64,000 bases of DNA from Scolanthus callimorphus (lineage: Eukaryota > Cnidaria > Anthozoa > Actiniaria > Edwardsiidae). The stretch lies in NCBI GenBank assembly GCA_033964015.1, contig CM066912.1, positions 19,641,073 through 19,705,072 on the forward strand. Direction: 5' to 3'. Of this stretch, positions 34,801 through 42,734 are shown in pieces (position 1 is the stretch's first letter; every line of letters begins with the position of its first letter). The notes beneath the pieces are model-generated. The model saw nothing but the letters and a program-made list of their open reading frames with translations. It did not search any database and had not been told where the DNA came from. The translations under genes and the position numbers were made by a program.

Positions 34801-36871
34801 GCGCATTAGAACACATTTTCGAAGACATAGCAATGTATTTTTACATCTTAGACATGGAGCCATGCTAGAATTCATTCGTAGCTAGAGAAGTTTTACCTAA
34901 GAACAATTGATTTGCTCAATAGCAGCCATTTTGAATGCTTTGTTATTCAAGAGGTTTAGAACTCAGCTGTGCGAACTTTCGCCGAGTTGTTCTCTAGACT
35001 GCACAGCCATAGCAGCTCAACATTTGCTAATTCTGAATTATGGATTAAGGTGACTGACTTCGGTTGACATCACCTTAGAATTTTTGGTGATTTATATTAA
35101 ATGCATCGACTATTTTATTTGGGAATGTTTTAAAATTTAGCGTGGCTCCATCTCTTATTTGTATATATAATAGGACTCCATGCTGTCCAATTAAGAAAAA
35201 AAATTGGATGATTCAGAGGAACTCTAAAAACAACTTGCAATGCACCCGCAGTATATTTATATTTTAAAGCGCCGCTATCAAAATCAAGGGTGCTGATCGG
35301 CTCATTCAGGGAACCCATTGTGTGATAAATGCACCTTTTCGGGTGCCTATTGTTGTCTCATTTAGGTTCGCAAGATGTGGGACGAGTGGGATTTACGCGA
35401 TGGAAAAAAAGACGACCAGCTTGAGTTTGACGCATTCTATAATGGCTTTATGGCGCCGTATTTTGGCTGTTACCGATGCGATGAGACCAAATCGGCGCTC
35501 AAATGTATCGACATGGATCAGGATGGAACAGTGGACTGGAACGAGTTCGCGGTGTACCTCAAGTGGGCTGGGAACCAGTATCCCGAGGTGAGTAAATCTA
35601 CAGTTCCGGGGAGTTCGGGGATTCGACTGATCCGGTCCAAAAAAAACCCACGTTGGTTGAAAATAAGGCGATGGTCATTTAAGAGGTGATATGTGCACAT
35701 TCTATCTGCTCCTTTCGCTACGCAAATGCAAAGTGTTTTTGCAAGATTTTGTAAAAGCCACAGATACCCCTCGCCTCTTATAGCTGACCACATGTTGTTC
35801 GAAAGATCAGAAATTCGACATCTTGTCAGGGCCAACACGAAAGCAGGTCGTTTCCTGTCCGCAATTTGCGGTATTGACCATGACAAGTTTTGTGTTAATA
35901 GTCATTCAAAAAGTTTTCCTAGTTTTATTTAAAAAAACTACAAGTATCCCATAGCTAGACATGCTCAATTCGATCCTCTAATCTTTTCGTTTTATTCCCC
36001 TGTTTATTAATTATAACTTTGTTTGGGCGACAACATACACCGACTCGAAATACGATATGGCGACAAATTTGAATAAATTGCTCTGAACTGACTGGCCTCG
36101 TGTTCACGTCGAAAAACAAGCAATTTTGCAATATTTCGATTCGGTATGTAAGGCCTACGGTACGGTAAACGTCGAACTTTTTCTGTCAACCCACTCCTTT
36201 TTCAAATGATGCCGCTTCTCCTAGACTTTATAATAGAAAACTTTCTATTGTTTGCCGGATCGGAACGGCGCGACTCTTACACGACGTTTGCTGTAGGCCT
36301 AAGCTGCATGAGCTCGGCAATGGGAGCTACCTAAAGCCTGGTTTCCATATAGTCTTATCTGTCGACCGTGAAACAATAGAATAATTCCAATTTCCATTGT
36401 TTCATGGTCGACGTACTGATACGACAGATAATTAAGACAGATAAGACTAATATGGAAACCAGGCTTAAGGCCTAGAACATACGCCGGTCTAATAAAGCTG
36501 TTCCTAATGAAAAATGATCTTAGACAAGAGGAGTTTCCTAATTTGCATGAGAAACGGCTCGTGATTAGGCAGGCGTATGTTCTAGGTCTAACGCAGCCAG
36601 TCAAGCACTACATGCTCAAAAGGTTGCTTGGGGATTTAGTCTTTGGTGGTCGAGCGCTTTGTTGTTTTATATGAAAGGGTACGAGTTTTGCTTTCTTTTC
36701 TACCAGTGCAAAGATGCAGAGGAGCTTCTGAAAACCGCCTTCTGCAAGGGCCTTATTCCGGCCATGCAAGACGAGTTGGTGAAATCGAAGGCACCAGCGA
36801 ATCCAACACCGGCGGAGGGCCAAATGAGTTACGATCCACAAGACGACGACGACGATGATTTCCTCAGTTAA
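16696..36871 (+). CDS. HMG-CoA-lyase-like DRE-TIM barrel protein with EF-hands (whole gene, nine exons)
   Basis: Joining nine exons gives 584 residues. Residues about 36-400 look like a DRE-TIM metallolyase barrel. D40-R44-E45 is the DRE signature, CGFEHMIVASFS is the strand-2 region, and H247-T-H249 is the metal-binding HxH, followed by a GATGIWAGLSIEGASMGHAC strand as in HMG-CoA lyase. Residues 465-476 form a degenerate EF loop, and 505-516 (DMDQDGTVDWNE) a canonical calcium-binding loop. The C-terminus ends DPQDDDDDDFLS. All junctions are GT-AG and phases match throughout except for an anomaly at the start of exon 4. No secretion signal is seen, so a cytosolic calcium-responsive enzyme is plausible, but substrate and activity are unknown. 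The first exon exists twice (also 11300-11494). The span is given from copy 2. Confidence 0.8.
17348..17526. mobile_element. AT-rich TIR element, TGGAATATTCA family
   Basis: Ends TGGAATATTCAGTTCATTATT and the complement of TGGAATATTTAATTCATTATT. A related right half lies at about 24,785-24,858. Copy 1 of the duplication retains only the first 14 or so bases, so the difference is more likely a deletion in copy 1 than a clean insertion in copy 2. Confidence 0.6.
18498..18788 (+). pseudogene. LINE reverse-transcriptase C-terminal fragment
   Basis: The frame reads GGIPNYLAKDIQRIQNRSMD, then LNVRRDKHTVQVFKNI and a Ser/Arg-rich tail RTYTLRSQRVRAPIP. This is the usual post-thumb tail of non-LTR retrotransposon polymerases (IQRIQNR, RRD, YxLRS motifs). 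It is 5' truncated and ends at a stop near 18,788. It sits just past the end of the duplicated segment, inside the long first intron of the lyase gene. Confidence 0.75.
19065..19463. mobile_element. Short TIR element TTATTATTCAGC
   Basis: TTATTATTCAGCC at the left and GCTGAATAATAA at the right form TIRs of about 12 bp. No coding content. It is part of the insertion splitting family A. Confidence 0.5.
19483..19586. repeat. Palindrome
   Basis: GCATGATAGTGAGATTTG...AACGCC pairs with GGCGTT...CAAATCTCACTATCATGC; the inner GTTATC/GATAAC arms also pair around AGCTTCGCTTC. Confidence 0.85.
19803..20129. mobile_element. MITE with perfect 7-bp target duplication GTTTTGC
   Basis: CACAGGCTTCCCAGGATCAT and its complement bound 327 bp. 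GTTTTGC occurs at 19,796-19,802 and 20,130-20,136. It is a short deletion relative of 13,718-14,443 and is nested in the 19,612 element. Confidence 0.9.
20832..20851 (+). repeat. Poly-G run of 20
   Basis: An uninterrupted G run lies immediately inside the right TIR of the 19,612 element. Confidence 0.95.
21844..22128. repeat. Head-to-head fold-back of the family A terminus
   Basis: The left arm is the normal right end of family A. The right arm (from 21,980) is its inverted copy, with arms of about 130 bp around GGCTCCACTCCGAAGGCACG. Copy 1 of family A (5,784-5,945) lacks the inverted arm. Confidence 0.85.
22132..22287. repeat. Duplicate of 20,832-20,980 starting at a 28-base G run
   Basis: A run of 28 Gs is followed by the TIR terminus CATGATCACCGCTGGAATTG and about 100 bp of family A interior, repeating the order found at 20,832-20,980. 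Confidence 0.85.
22430..22690 (-). repeat. Family E, unoccupied copy
   Basis: Reverse-strand match to 13,340-14,620. It lacks the insertions at 13,390-13,653 and 13,718-14,443 and so shows the pre-insertion sequences. Confidence 0.8.
22817..22990 (+). repeat. Family D repeat, short copy
   Basis: Starts AGGGACCGGTCATTATTTAT followed by a short G run; continues as at 14,623, without the 832-bp insertion. Confidence 0.75.
22985..23372 (-). pseudogene. LINE (L2/CR1-like) polymerase C-terminal fragment
   Basis: Minus-strand frame with LQYVQNAAARLLTYTRKYDH, ILGELHWLPIEQRIEFKILL and APSYFSKHIQRY, the well-known C-terminal block of L2/CR1-type polymerases. The final NYGDRAFSVAAPT is followed by a frame that departs from the family, so the end is broken. 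It abuts a different LINE fragment at about 23,375. Confidence 0.85.
23375..23885 (-). pseudogene. Second LINE-type polymerase C-terminal fragment
   Basis: The minus-strand frame has LADFPSQCVCGEKFDVTHAL, CKKGGFIAQRHDGVRNLL and, after a stop/frame change near 23,565, FTPLVFGTNGGVGNECMHFL. These blocks resemble the tail domain of retrotransposon polymerases found in cnidarians and bivalves (Cys-x-Cys-Gly, HAL.CKKGG, FTPLVF..GG). Both ends are truncated. Family name uncertain. Confidence 0.7.
23917..24180. mobile_element. MITE with 48-bp TIRs
   Basis: The left end ATATACCCTTTCCGGGATAC continues GTTGTCACCCAAAAAGC and is matched by its near-complement at 24,133-24,180 with about six mismatches. 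AT-rich TAATGATAAT sequence surrounds both ends, so the target duplication cannot be fixed. Confidence 0.85.
24181..25452. other. Unassigned intronic/intergenic DNA
   Basis: AT-rich, with no supported exon. A fragment at about 24,785-24,858 belongs to the TGGAATATTCA family, and 24,655-24,735 resembles part of family M. The stretch lies within the first intron of the lyase gene if either exon 1 copy is used. Confidence 0.45.
25457..26375. mobile_element. piggyBac-like MITE, right end lost
   Basis: It begins at TTAA (25453-25456) then CCCTATTCAGACTGGG and runs parallel to 33,539-34,466 over about 900 bp. It stops at AAGCCCAG, where the intact copy continues TCTGAATAGGGTTAA. It is non-coding and includes repeated CCAAGATGGCGGAT blocks. 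Confidence 0.8.
26376..26738. mobile_element. TIR element rich in TATTTTTTAGGG
   Basis: GGGGACTCCCTATATTCGAA...ATGCTAGGGGTGACCGTCG at the left pairs with the complement at 26,702-26,738. The interior repeats TATTTTTTAGGG about seven times. It immediately abuts the truncated piggyBac-like element. A C run of 23 follows at its right edge. Confidence 0.8.
26760..27411. other. Intron 1 end, no exon seen
   Basis: Contains several TGACGTCA-like half-sites (26,785-26,820) and ends in the polypyrimidine tract and acceptor TTTTATTTTATTTTGCAG of exon 2. No other feature. Confidence 0.5.
27412..27716 (+). CDS. Lyase/EF-hand gene, exon 2
   Basis: Begins GTGAAGAAATGTGG after TTTTGCAG and ends GATGCCAG before GTATGG. 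Encodes VKKCGFEHMIVASFSHMTRL through KAICDLIDA. In HMG-CoA lyase the comparable region carries the second barrel strand and the IETTSF motif. Phase 0 in, phase 2 out, consistent with exons 1 and 3. Confidence 0.9.
27851..28960. repeat. TGAC-rich satellite in intron 2
   Basis: Four near-perfect 97-bp units start at 27,851, 27,948, 28,045 and 28,142 (each starting ATGACATCAACTGATTTAAG). They grade into shorter, irregular units built of TGACATGACACAAGATRACA and TGACGTGAC. Long minus-strand open frames across it are translated satellite, not genes. Confidence 0.95.
29057..29220 (+). CDS. Lyase/EF-hand gene, exon 3
   Basis: Acceptor TTTTTCTAAG, donor TCAG|GTAGGAAG. Encodes VAWVRENMAKDSLIVFNLRD through NPIFGIVYEES. 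Phase 2 in, phase 1 out. Confidence 0.9.
29397..29490. repeat. CTGT/CTGC microsatellite-like stretch
   Basis: Imperfect tetranucleotide tract with CTGCCTGC, CTGTCTGTCTG and GTCCGTCCGACTG inside intron 3. Confidence 0.7.
29637..29805. mobile_element. Fold-back family J, copy 1
   Basis: The arms contain TTCTGCAGAAACCCATGAAT and GGGAAAAGCTGAATT, with complements on the right. A relative lies at 48,870-49,037. Intronic. Confidence 0.75.
29833..30287. mobile_element. MULE-type TIR element in intron 3
   Basis: Ends TATTCTCG and CGAGAATA continue as long TIRs (CCCAGAGCTCCCCGGCT). ACGTGCTTA / ACGTGCTAA flank it (9 bp, one mismatch). It carries a nested 125-bp element at 30,057-30,181. Its right edge lies only about 50 bp before exon 4. 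Confidence 0.85.
30057..30181. mobile_element. 125-bp MITE with perfect 8-bp target duplication
   Basis: GGTATCTACTTCATCGCTGA and CAGCGATGAAGCATATACC bound it; CAATTGTG is present on both sides. Exactly the same length as the inverted copy at 58,794-58,918. An 8-bp duplication fits hAT or P-type transposition. Confidence 0.9.
30337..30572 (+). CDS. Lyase/EF-hand gene, exon 4 (acceptor uncertain)
   Basis: Encodes ELGMWTRAVRDEMISCGFEK, then HLLVHTHEQWGLQD with the metal-binding HxH, then GATGIWAGLSIEGASMGHAC. It ends AACAAAAAG before GTAGGT in phase 0. The best-looking acceptor, TTTCACCTCAG ending at 30,319, gives G-K-T and then a TGA in the required phase. Only the weaker ATTCAAG at 30,336 keeps the frame open. 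Either the weak site is used or one base is missing near 30,328. Confidence 0.8.
30586..30975. mobile_element. Degraded MULE-type MITE hosting a younger relative
   Basis: The left end GTTCTCGCACCCAGAGCC is followed at 30,642 by an intact family member. The interior then resumes at 30,875 with GCATGCGCAGAAAGGTCTTT and CTCTCAGCGGCTTTGCATCA. The right end is not recognisable. Confidence 0.65.
30642..30865. mobile_element. MULE-type MITE with perfect 9-bp target duplication
   Basis: CATTCTCTTACC and GGTACGAGAATG are the ends; CTCGTAGTA stands at 30,633-30,641 and 30,866-30,874. Intron 4. Confidence 0.92.
31106..31316. mobile_element. MITE CAATCTCGTACCCAGA with 10-bp target duplication
   Basis: The ends are CAATCTCGTACCCAGA and TCTGGGTACGAGATTG. 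GTATTGATGT is present at 31,096-31,105 and 31,317-31,326. Probably a cousin of the 9-bp-TSD family by its terminal bases. Confidence 0.9.
31691..31854 (+). CDS. Lyase/EF-hand gene, exon 5
   Basis: Acceptor TTTTTTGCCAG, donor TTCAG|GTAAGC. Encodes ILEKYNCTELRRAAIAVTKI through QPIYGARALDMVFGMDQFLP. Phase 0 in, phase 2 out. Confidence 0.9.
32220..32358 (+). CDS. Lyase/EF-hand gene, exon 6
   Basis: Acceptor GGTTTTCATAG, donor AAGGAG|GTATGG. Encodes MAKFFGEEPVMRMTTLASPA through DPQFTEERGQRMKE. Phase 2 in, phase 0 out. Confidence 0.9.
32475..33059. repeat. 16-bp minisatellite AAAGCGTAGACCAATC
   Basis: About 30 imperfect copies of GACCAATCAAAGCKTA fill intron 6 and continue after the nested transposons to 34,513. 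Each good unit contains CCAAT. A palindrome (AGTAGTATAGTAGGTATG...) interrupts it at about 32,538-32,572. Confidence 0.9.
33060..33525. mobile_element. TIR element CAGGCCCGTAG inserted in the minisatellite
   Basis: The ends CAGGCCCGTAG and CTACGGGCCTG are flanked by GTAGA on both sides (33055-33059, 33526-33530). The GTAGA repeats belong to the minisatellite unit, so the true target duplication may be longer or obscured. The ends look hAT-like. Confidence 0.75.
33539..34466. mobile_element. piggyBac-like MITE, intact
   Basis: TTAA (33535-33538 and 34467-34470) flanks CCCTATTCAGACTGGG and CCCAGTCTGAATAGGG. TTAA duplication with CCC/GGG ends is the piggyBac hallmark. G and C runs lie just inside the ends. 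No transposase. It lies in the minisatellite, which continues immediately after. Confidence 0.88.
34537..34701 (+). CDS. Lyase/EF-hand gene, exon 7
   Basis: Acceptor TTTTTTGTGTCTCCAG, donor GCCGAA|GTAAGATC. 55 codons encoding VMLEDLHANRKEEYMSASGL through SCVHIQELIAE; helical linker between barrel and EF-hands. Phase 0 both sides. Confidence 0.9.
34702..35365. other. Intron 7 without recognisable repeats
   Basis: Plain AT-rich intron ending in TTGTCTCATTTAG. Nothing else seen. Confidence 0.6.
35366..35587 (+). CDS. Lyase/EF-hand gene, exon 8 (EF-hand pair)
   Basis: 74 codons from VRKMWDEWDLRDGKKDD to WAGNQYPE. The second loop DMDQDGTVDWNE has D at 1, 3, 5, G at 6, D at 9 and E at 12, the canonical calcium ligands. 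The first loop DLRDGKKDDQLE is degenerate. Donor GAG|GTGAGT. Confidence 0.95.
36332..36467. mobile_element. Palindromic MITE TAAAGCCTGGTTTCCATAT
   Basis: Arms TAAAGCCTGGTTTCCATAT, AGTCTTATCTGTC and GTCGACC...GAAACAAT pair with complements on the right. Intron 8. Confidence 0.8.
36468..36589. mobile_element. TIR element AGGCCTAGAACATACGCC
   Basis: Left AGGCCTAGAACATACGCC and right GGCGTATGTTCTAGGTCT are complementary. It lies directly against the preceding palindrome. Confidence 0.75.
36707..36871 (+). CDS. Lyase/EF-hand gene, exon 9 with stop
   Basis: Acceptor TTTCTTTTCTACCAG. 54 codons plus TAA, CKDAEELLKTAFCKGLIPAM through an acidic DDDDDDFLS end. Confidence 0.9.
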   Translation, partial: CKDAEELLKTAFCKGLIPAMQDELVKSKAPANPTPAEGQMSYDPQDDDDDDFLS

Positions 36872-37038
36872 GAATCGGAAAACGAGTCCTCCCGACAGTA
36901 ATGTCGGCAAAACGCGTTCTGTAGTGTCTGGTTGGTAAAACATAGCGGGGTTTCGAAATGGATGTTGTAAACTAAACGTAAAGTTAATACCATTAGGCCT
37001 TGTAGAACCAATTTATTTCTGTTATTTGATCAACAAAA

Positions 37039-37044
37039 AATAAA
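37039..37044 (+). terminator. Polyadenylation signal of the lyase/EF-hand gene
   Basis: AATAAA about 170 bp after the TAA is the first good signal downstream. Confidence 0.55.
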
Positions 37045-37194
37045 TCATTTCGAAGGATATAGAAGCAATAGTTTAAAGCAACATATCGTGCAAAAGAAGG
37101 GGGTAACAAGTCTGATTTTAAGAAAGAAAGAAGCATTTGAAAGTAGCAATTCGACACTTTCAAACGAGTGTGCATGCTAACATGTGCTCAAAGT

Positions 37195-37400
37195 TTGGAT
37201 AAAAAGGTGTGCCGAAACTGTAATTGTTTAGCTAAAGTATCCAATTAAAACTGAACGTGTTATCAGAGTCTTGTCTTGTCTTTTTGATGATGAACTCATT
37301 TGAGTTTCTTTGTTGTAAACCGGTCGGGATGGAAGGGTTCCTCACTCTGACAAAATGATACCAGTTGATTTCTTGCTCTCCTTAGCCAATCAGAATCGAT
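37195..37400 (+). repeat. Dispersed repeat family L, copy 1
   Basis: Shares AATTGTTTAGCTA, GAGTCTTGTCTTGTCTTTTT and TTTCTTGCTCT/TTAGCCAATC-type blocks with 42,735-42,970. It starts about 150 bp past the poly(A) signal, with no coding potential. Confidence 0.65.
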
Positions 37401-38320
37401 GGTCAACAAGTTTTATCGGGTCGATCCTTGGTGACGTCATTGTTTGCATTCACGAATTTTATAAACGCTGCATCTTGCTTTGTCAATGCAACTAAATGCT
37501 CAAAATAAATTTTTATTCTTAAAAAAGTCTTGACCTGTTTCCATATCATTTTACAGGCTAGTTGAAGCTTTTCGAAATTCTGTGAAATCATTGGGGCAAA
37601 ACGCTCATTAGCTCAATGTTTCCTCTAAATTGGACGTTGCATCACGCGCTTAGAGTTCGAGATATCAGCTTGCAATTTTCCAATTATGTTTCATTTACAG
37701 TCCTCTATTGATATTCAGAACGCATCATTTTATAGCTCCCTCGAACGGTCTGATTCTGAACTATGCTAATGAGCTCAAATTGTAAACAGAGGATCCTCCT
37801 ATACAGAGCGGAGTTCTACTACTGCTACTTTACTGCTACCATCTGAACTATCGAAGCGATTGCGTGATCTATATTTGGTACTCTTATTTATTTATACCTG
37901 ACACTTGAACTCGTCCTCAAATATTCGATAAGATTTCGATCGCGGGAATATTTCTTGGACTTGCTCCCTTCTCATTTCTCACCTGTTAGTTTTTTCCGTT
38001 TTCAGTTGCATTTATATTTGATGTTTTGCACTTTTAGTGGCAGTCCCTTGTCAATAATTCGACCGATGTTTGCTTGTTTGCTGAATTTCTCGCAAACATC
38101 CACCTCGTAATTTAGGTGATTGTGTTGCTTGAATGTTCGATAGGCTGACAAAAGTATTGTTTGTCATGAACAGTAATAGATTAAAAAATCACGCACTTAT
38201 TAAAATACCGTGTAGAAGGGCTAAACGTCATATAATACACTGAAATGGATTCTGAGTCAAGGTGTATTAATTAATTGGTCTGCAAAATCACGTACCATGA
38301 CGGACCCTCCGCGAAAAGTA
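37400..38320. other. Gene-free spacer
   Basis: AT-rich sequence with no recognisable exon, repeat boundary or palindrome. Confidence 0.5.
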
Positions 38321-38403
38321 GCCAGCCAGCCAGACAGAAAGAGACAGACAGACAGACAACCAGACCGGACCGGACCGGACCGGACCGGACCGGACCGACC
38401 GGA
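38321..38403. repeat. Simple repeats (CAGA)n and (ACCGG)n
   Basis: GCCAGCCAGACAGAAAG and GACAGACAGACA are followed by about seven GGACC/ACCGG pentamers. Confidence 0.9.
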
Positions 38404-38454
38404 CAAATCAGTCAAATAACCTTTTTTGCCACGCTTTTGTGCCCATGAGCTGTA

Positions 38455-40303
38455 AGGGACGTGTCATTATTTACCGGGGGGGGGAGGGCTCCCATTTTTT
38501 TCAAACAAGGCTAAAAAAAATTAGGACCCTCCCCTTGAACATAAGAAAAAAAATGTGACTTTCCCCCAGTCCTAGGTAAAAAAATTGGGACCCTCCCCCA
38601 TGCAATTTATTTCTGAAAAACCTGTTAGATAGACTATTGTCCAAGTGACTTCTGTCATGCAACAGTCTATTGACATCACGGCCCCCCGATTTAACATTCG
38701 CTAAGTGTGAAATGTTACTATTTTCCCGGTCACCAGGGACTTGGTGGTCGTTGTTAAAGCTCCAGGCCCCCGGGGACACTTTTTGCAAATGGCGAAACGC
38801 GCTTTTATTTTGATAAACACATTTCATCAAGCCTCCAGAAAAAAGATAAACGTTTTATTTTCTGCGTGTAGTAAAAAAGCCTGTTGGTTTTTATTCTTCA
38901 CGCGCTACAAATTATTATTATTTATGTGCGTGAAGCGCAGCCCAAACACGAATTTCTATGCAGCTTGTAACGTCGAACTCACTTCTTTCGAACATTGCCA
39001 ACCAGGCGTATCACTGGAGGGCTTTTTGGGGTTTTCATTTGTCCTTGCCAAGATACACATGCTTGTAGCGACATTCGTACGCATTGGGGATGTCATTCCT
39101 TATGCGCGCGAAGCGCGCCGAAATTTTCAACATAATGAGTAAAATAAAACGTTGCTGGAATCTCTCTTTTAAGGCTTCAGGTTTCGAGAGATCCTCCCCT
39201 TTCACTCGCCCAATAAATGAAGTGATCCCTGCCAAAATCCTCCGACCTCGGTCCTTAAACCAATATATTTTCGCACGATAATCGAACTTCTTGTTCAGCG
39301 TTAATTCCCCGTTAATGCCCCTCTGAATATCCCCCCTATAGAAGGTGCGTGTTAAATTCCGTGCCCTTCCGTAGATTAATGTGTTAAATCCCCGGCCTGA
39401 CCGCGTGATTCTCCCGCCCTGTCCCGGGGTGGGGGCCGGGGTGTCAATTGACTGGTGCATTAGGAACCGCGGTTATTATTCATCGCCTCGATTATTTACG
39501 TGAGAATGTTTATAACACACAGGTAAAATACGGTGATCCTCCCTCTAAGTACAATGATTAACGTAATCCCACATCTCCCGTCCCCTGTTTGACCTAGTAT
39601 TGTAGACATTTTACAGAAAAACGGGCTCGCATATCCTTCGTTGCGCGCGAAGCGCGGCCAAATTTTGATAAACGTTGTGAACGTTTGTTCATCGTTTTTT
39701 GTTTGTTCATCGCATTTCATCAAGCCTCAGAGAAAGGGTAGATGAACATGTTTTGTGTACGGCATAGTAAATAAAGCCTGTCAGGAGCTCAGGAAGTGCA
39801 CTACCTCAACTATATAGGTTAGGTTATATTATTCATGCGCACAACTGCGCTCCGCAATTGACGTAGTTATCAATATTCATATGCGCGAAGCGCTGCCCAA
39901 CGGACGAATGTCTATGCTTGTAACGTCGAAAACTCACGCTTACCTAAGGGGATATTTTTTCAAACATATAGTGACATGCCCTCCAGGCCTATCATTTGCA
40001 GGGAAATTTGGGAGAGTTTGATTTTCCTCGTCAAGTAGTGTCCTCATTGCTCAAAGAGTATATTAGTTGTCATTGTTTATGCGCGCGAAGCGCGCCGAAA
40101 TTTTTATGGAGAAGTTGCTGAAATAACCACTATCGCTTTTTTTTACCCTCTTCATCGTCCAAATGTTGCTGAAAAAAAATATGACCCTCCCCTAAACAGG
40201 AGTGAAAAAAATTTGGACCCTCCCTTTAGACACACGAAAAAAATTAGGACCCTCCCCACAAAAATAGGAGCCCTCCCCCCCCGCTAAATAATGACACGTC
40301 CCT
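38455..40303. mobile_element. TIR element AGGGACGTGTCATTATTTA, 1.85 kb
   Basis: Left AGGGACGTGTCATTATTTA with a G run and GGGCTCCC is matched by the complement at 40,270-40,303. The interior holds two family M copies in reverse orientation and a family D fragment, with GACCCTCCC blocks near both ends. No transposase was recognised. The terminal sequence is related to family D. Confidence 0.75.
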
Positions 40304-41099
40304 AAATAGATTAATTTAGTTTAAATACAATTGAAAAATAAATGTTTTTGAACGAAATAAGATGCATATCAAGATAAATGTGTCGTTTTTGTCAATGCCA
40401 ACCCGTGCGTGACGCGGGCTACCTGTGTTTGAATTTCCGGGCTCCTGGGGCCAAAATAAAGATGGCGGCCTACAAGAGAGCGATTCTCTCCAAAACCTGC
40501 AAGTTTTGGCGAACTTTTTGACAATTTAGGGCAAGAAATAAGCTAGGAAAACTTCTGGACTTCCAAATATGGTAAGTAGAAACTTCCATATAAGGAAATT
40601 TTAGAAAACGACACATTTCAACGGGAACTTTCTTGATATGTAAAATACCATTCTTGTATACCACAGGATACCCACCACTTATTAAACTGAGGATCGTCAA
40701 TTTCTTTATGAAGCTCAATTTGTTTTTACATATTTGGATTTTGAATTCGAAAAAATAACATGTTTCTCTATTATATATTTAATTGGAAACGTTTTTCAAT
40801 TCGCTGCATTTGCATCGGGCGAGTCATGTTGAGTCAGTGGAATCACCTGATGGCGCCAATTTTTTTGAATTTCTCAATTTCAATTTATTTGCCATTTCTT
40901 TTAACGAGAGCGCCTCGAGAAACCACCATGCTTATGCGAGGAAGCGCCCTTAAAAGGAGACAATACAAAAAATAAAAATAAAATAAAACCAAATGCGAGA
41001 CGAGACCAGACGAACACCCCTGTACTGTTGCTGTTTCTCGCAGCATTCATTTAGCCAAACCAGGTGAGTTGCATGAATCTCAGAATCATATTTTACACT
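40304..41099. other. Gene-free spacer
   Basis: No supported exon. A region near 40,390-40,620 (GGGCTCCTGGGG...AAGATGGCGGCC and following) resembles 31,900-32,060 and 33,135-33,345, a dispersed repeat with AATGGCGRCCAAGA. Confidence 0.45.
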
Positions 41100-41252
41100 G
41101 TAGCGCGCCTCGCTGCTCGGGCTCGATCCCTAAAGCAGAAGGTTCAGCCTTTGGTGTAAATTATACCCGAGGGCGAGGACAGTAAAGAAAATTGCAGACC
41201 AGGCCTGAACTTTCTGCTGTAGGGATCGAGCCCGAGCAGCGAGGCACGCTAC
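41100..41252. mobile_element. Palindromic MITE GTAGCGCGCCTCGCTGCTCG
   Basis: Arms of about 48 bp, GTAGCGCGCCTCGCTGCTCG then GGCTCGATCCCTA, pair with the right side. Loop about 55 bp. Confidence 0.85.
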
Positions 41253-41933
41253 TAAGTTATTTGTTATATGGCATTTTCAAATAAAGTTACCGTAATAAAA
41301 TAGACTCCATATTGTGTCACAATCAGACACAGAATGCTAAAAAGAAATCTTGTCTGGGTCGGAGTTACAAACAAGTACAAACGTTGCGCGAGTGCGTTTT
41401 TCTACCCGTTCTATCAATGCATCGCTTTTGTTTTTCCTTTACTGTTCTCGAGATGACTTGGTAACCGCAGTAAAGAACACCCTTGTCAACAATTAACCCT
41501 AAAGCTCATTATGTATTCCTCCTCAACATTAGTATTCCGCCTTAAAAAAACTGCTAGTTCCATACCTACTATACTACTCCTATCAAAAGAAACTCTATTA
41601 TAAAAGAAATGTTGAGATCTTTGATCATAACACAATCAGTAAGCGCTCAAAGATTATGTAAAATACTTTGGCATACTAATTGATGGCAAACTTACCTGGA
41701 AGAGTATCATATTGATCATCAATATTATTGCGTCAAAAATAAATAAAGTGATTGGTATATAATAGCAAATACACCAATTTGTACCCATTTCGACTTTAAC
41801 AATCCCTTATTTATCCTATGGAATAACAGTCTAGGGCCGGCCAAGCAGCTAAAACCACCACACAGTCAATAATATACACAAATAAGCTATAAAATATGAT
41901 GAAATTTGTTAAAAATCTTAATATATAGAGGAT

Positions 41934-42070
41934 ATTACACGGTGGCGCGAAGATATGGATTTTATTTTCGAGTGGCAAGAACAATATTTTACGAACGAGC
42001 GCAGCGAGTGAGTAAAATATTGTTTTTGACACGAGAAAATGAAATCCATATCTTCAAGCCACCGTGTAAT
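41934..42070. mobile_element. Palindromic element ATTACACGGTGG
   Basis: Arms of about 60 bp: ATTACACGGTGGC, GAAGATATGGATTT and CAATATTTTAC pair with the complement around CGAGCGCAGCG. Confidence 0.85.
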
Positions 42071-42734
42071 GTTCTTTTTATTATATGGATTAGAATTGAC
42101 ATAGCGGCAAAATATTACAAATTTAACAACTCACTTGATAAAGTCGAAAGTGTTTATTTGTGCTCCCTCAATCTTTCTGATTCCCAGTGTCGTTAAGAAC
42201 TAATTTCCCTTTTTGTGTTGCTGTAGCTTTCTCTGCCATAGTTGAAATACGTTTTTTCCCTTTAGAACTAGAATAAAACTTAGTTTTGTGGCTTAAAACT
42301 CGAGTGACCGAGCGAGATTTCACTGCAGACGAAGTCAGGAAAACAACACTGCAAACGTGCACATCCGGGACACTCGGTACATAACTTTTTCATATTTTCA
42401 CTAGTGAAGATATGGAAAATACGAGTGTTTTAGTTTCAGGTAAAACACTGGCATCCATATAATAATGAAATATAATATATTATAAAGTTAACTATGAATG
42501 AAAATAAACTTGAAAATAATTTGAAAAGGTGGGTTTTCAGCCGGAGTTTAAATTCAGGGACGGAAGTACTGCTCTTAATCTCATGCGGTAGTTTATATAC
42601 AATGAAATTAACGCTGTCTCCTACGAAAGGGAAACAAAACAATCACGTTACAGAAAATGTGACGCAAAGAACCAGTGTGCCTTCCAAAGTAGTCACTAGA
42701 GGGGATCTCGTCAGGTAATCACAAACTATCTCAA

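Noticed and set aside
41100..41252. tRNA-like GGCTCGATCCCTA sequence
   Set aside because: The B-box-like resemblance is part of a 48-bp palindromic arm; no acceptor stem or anticodon arm can be drawn.
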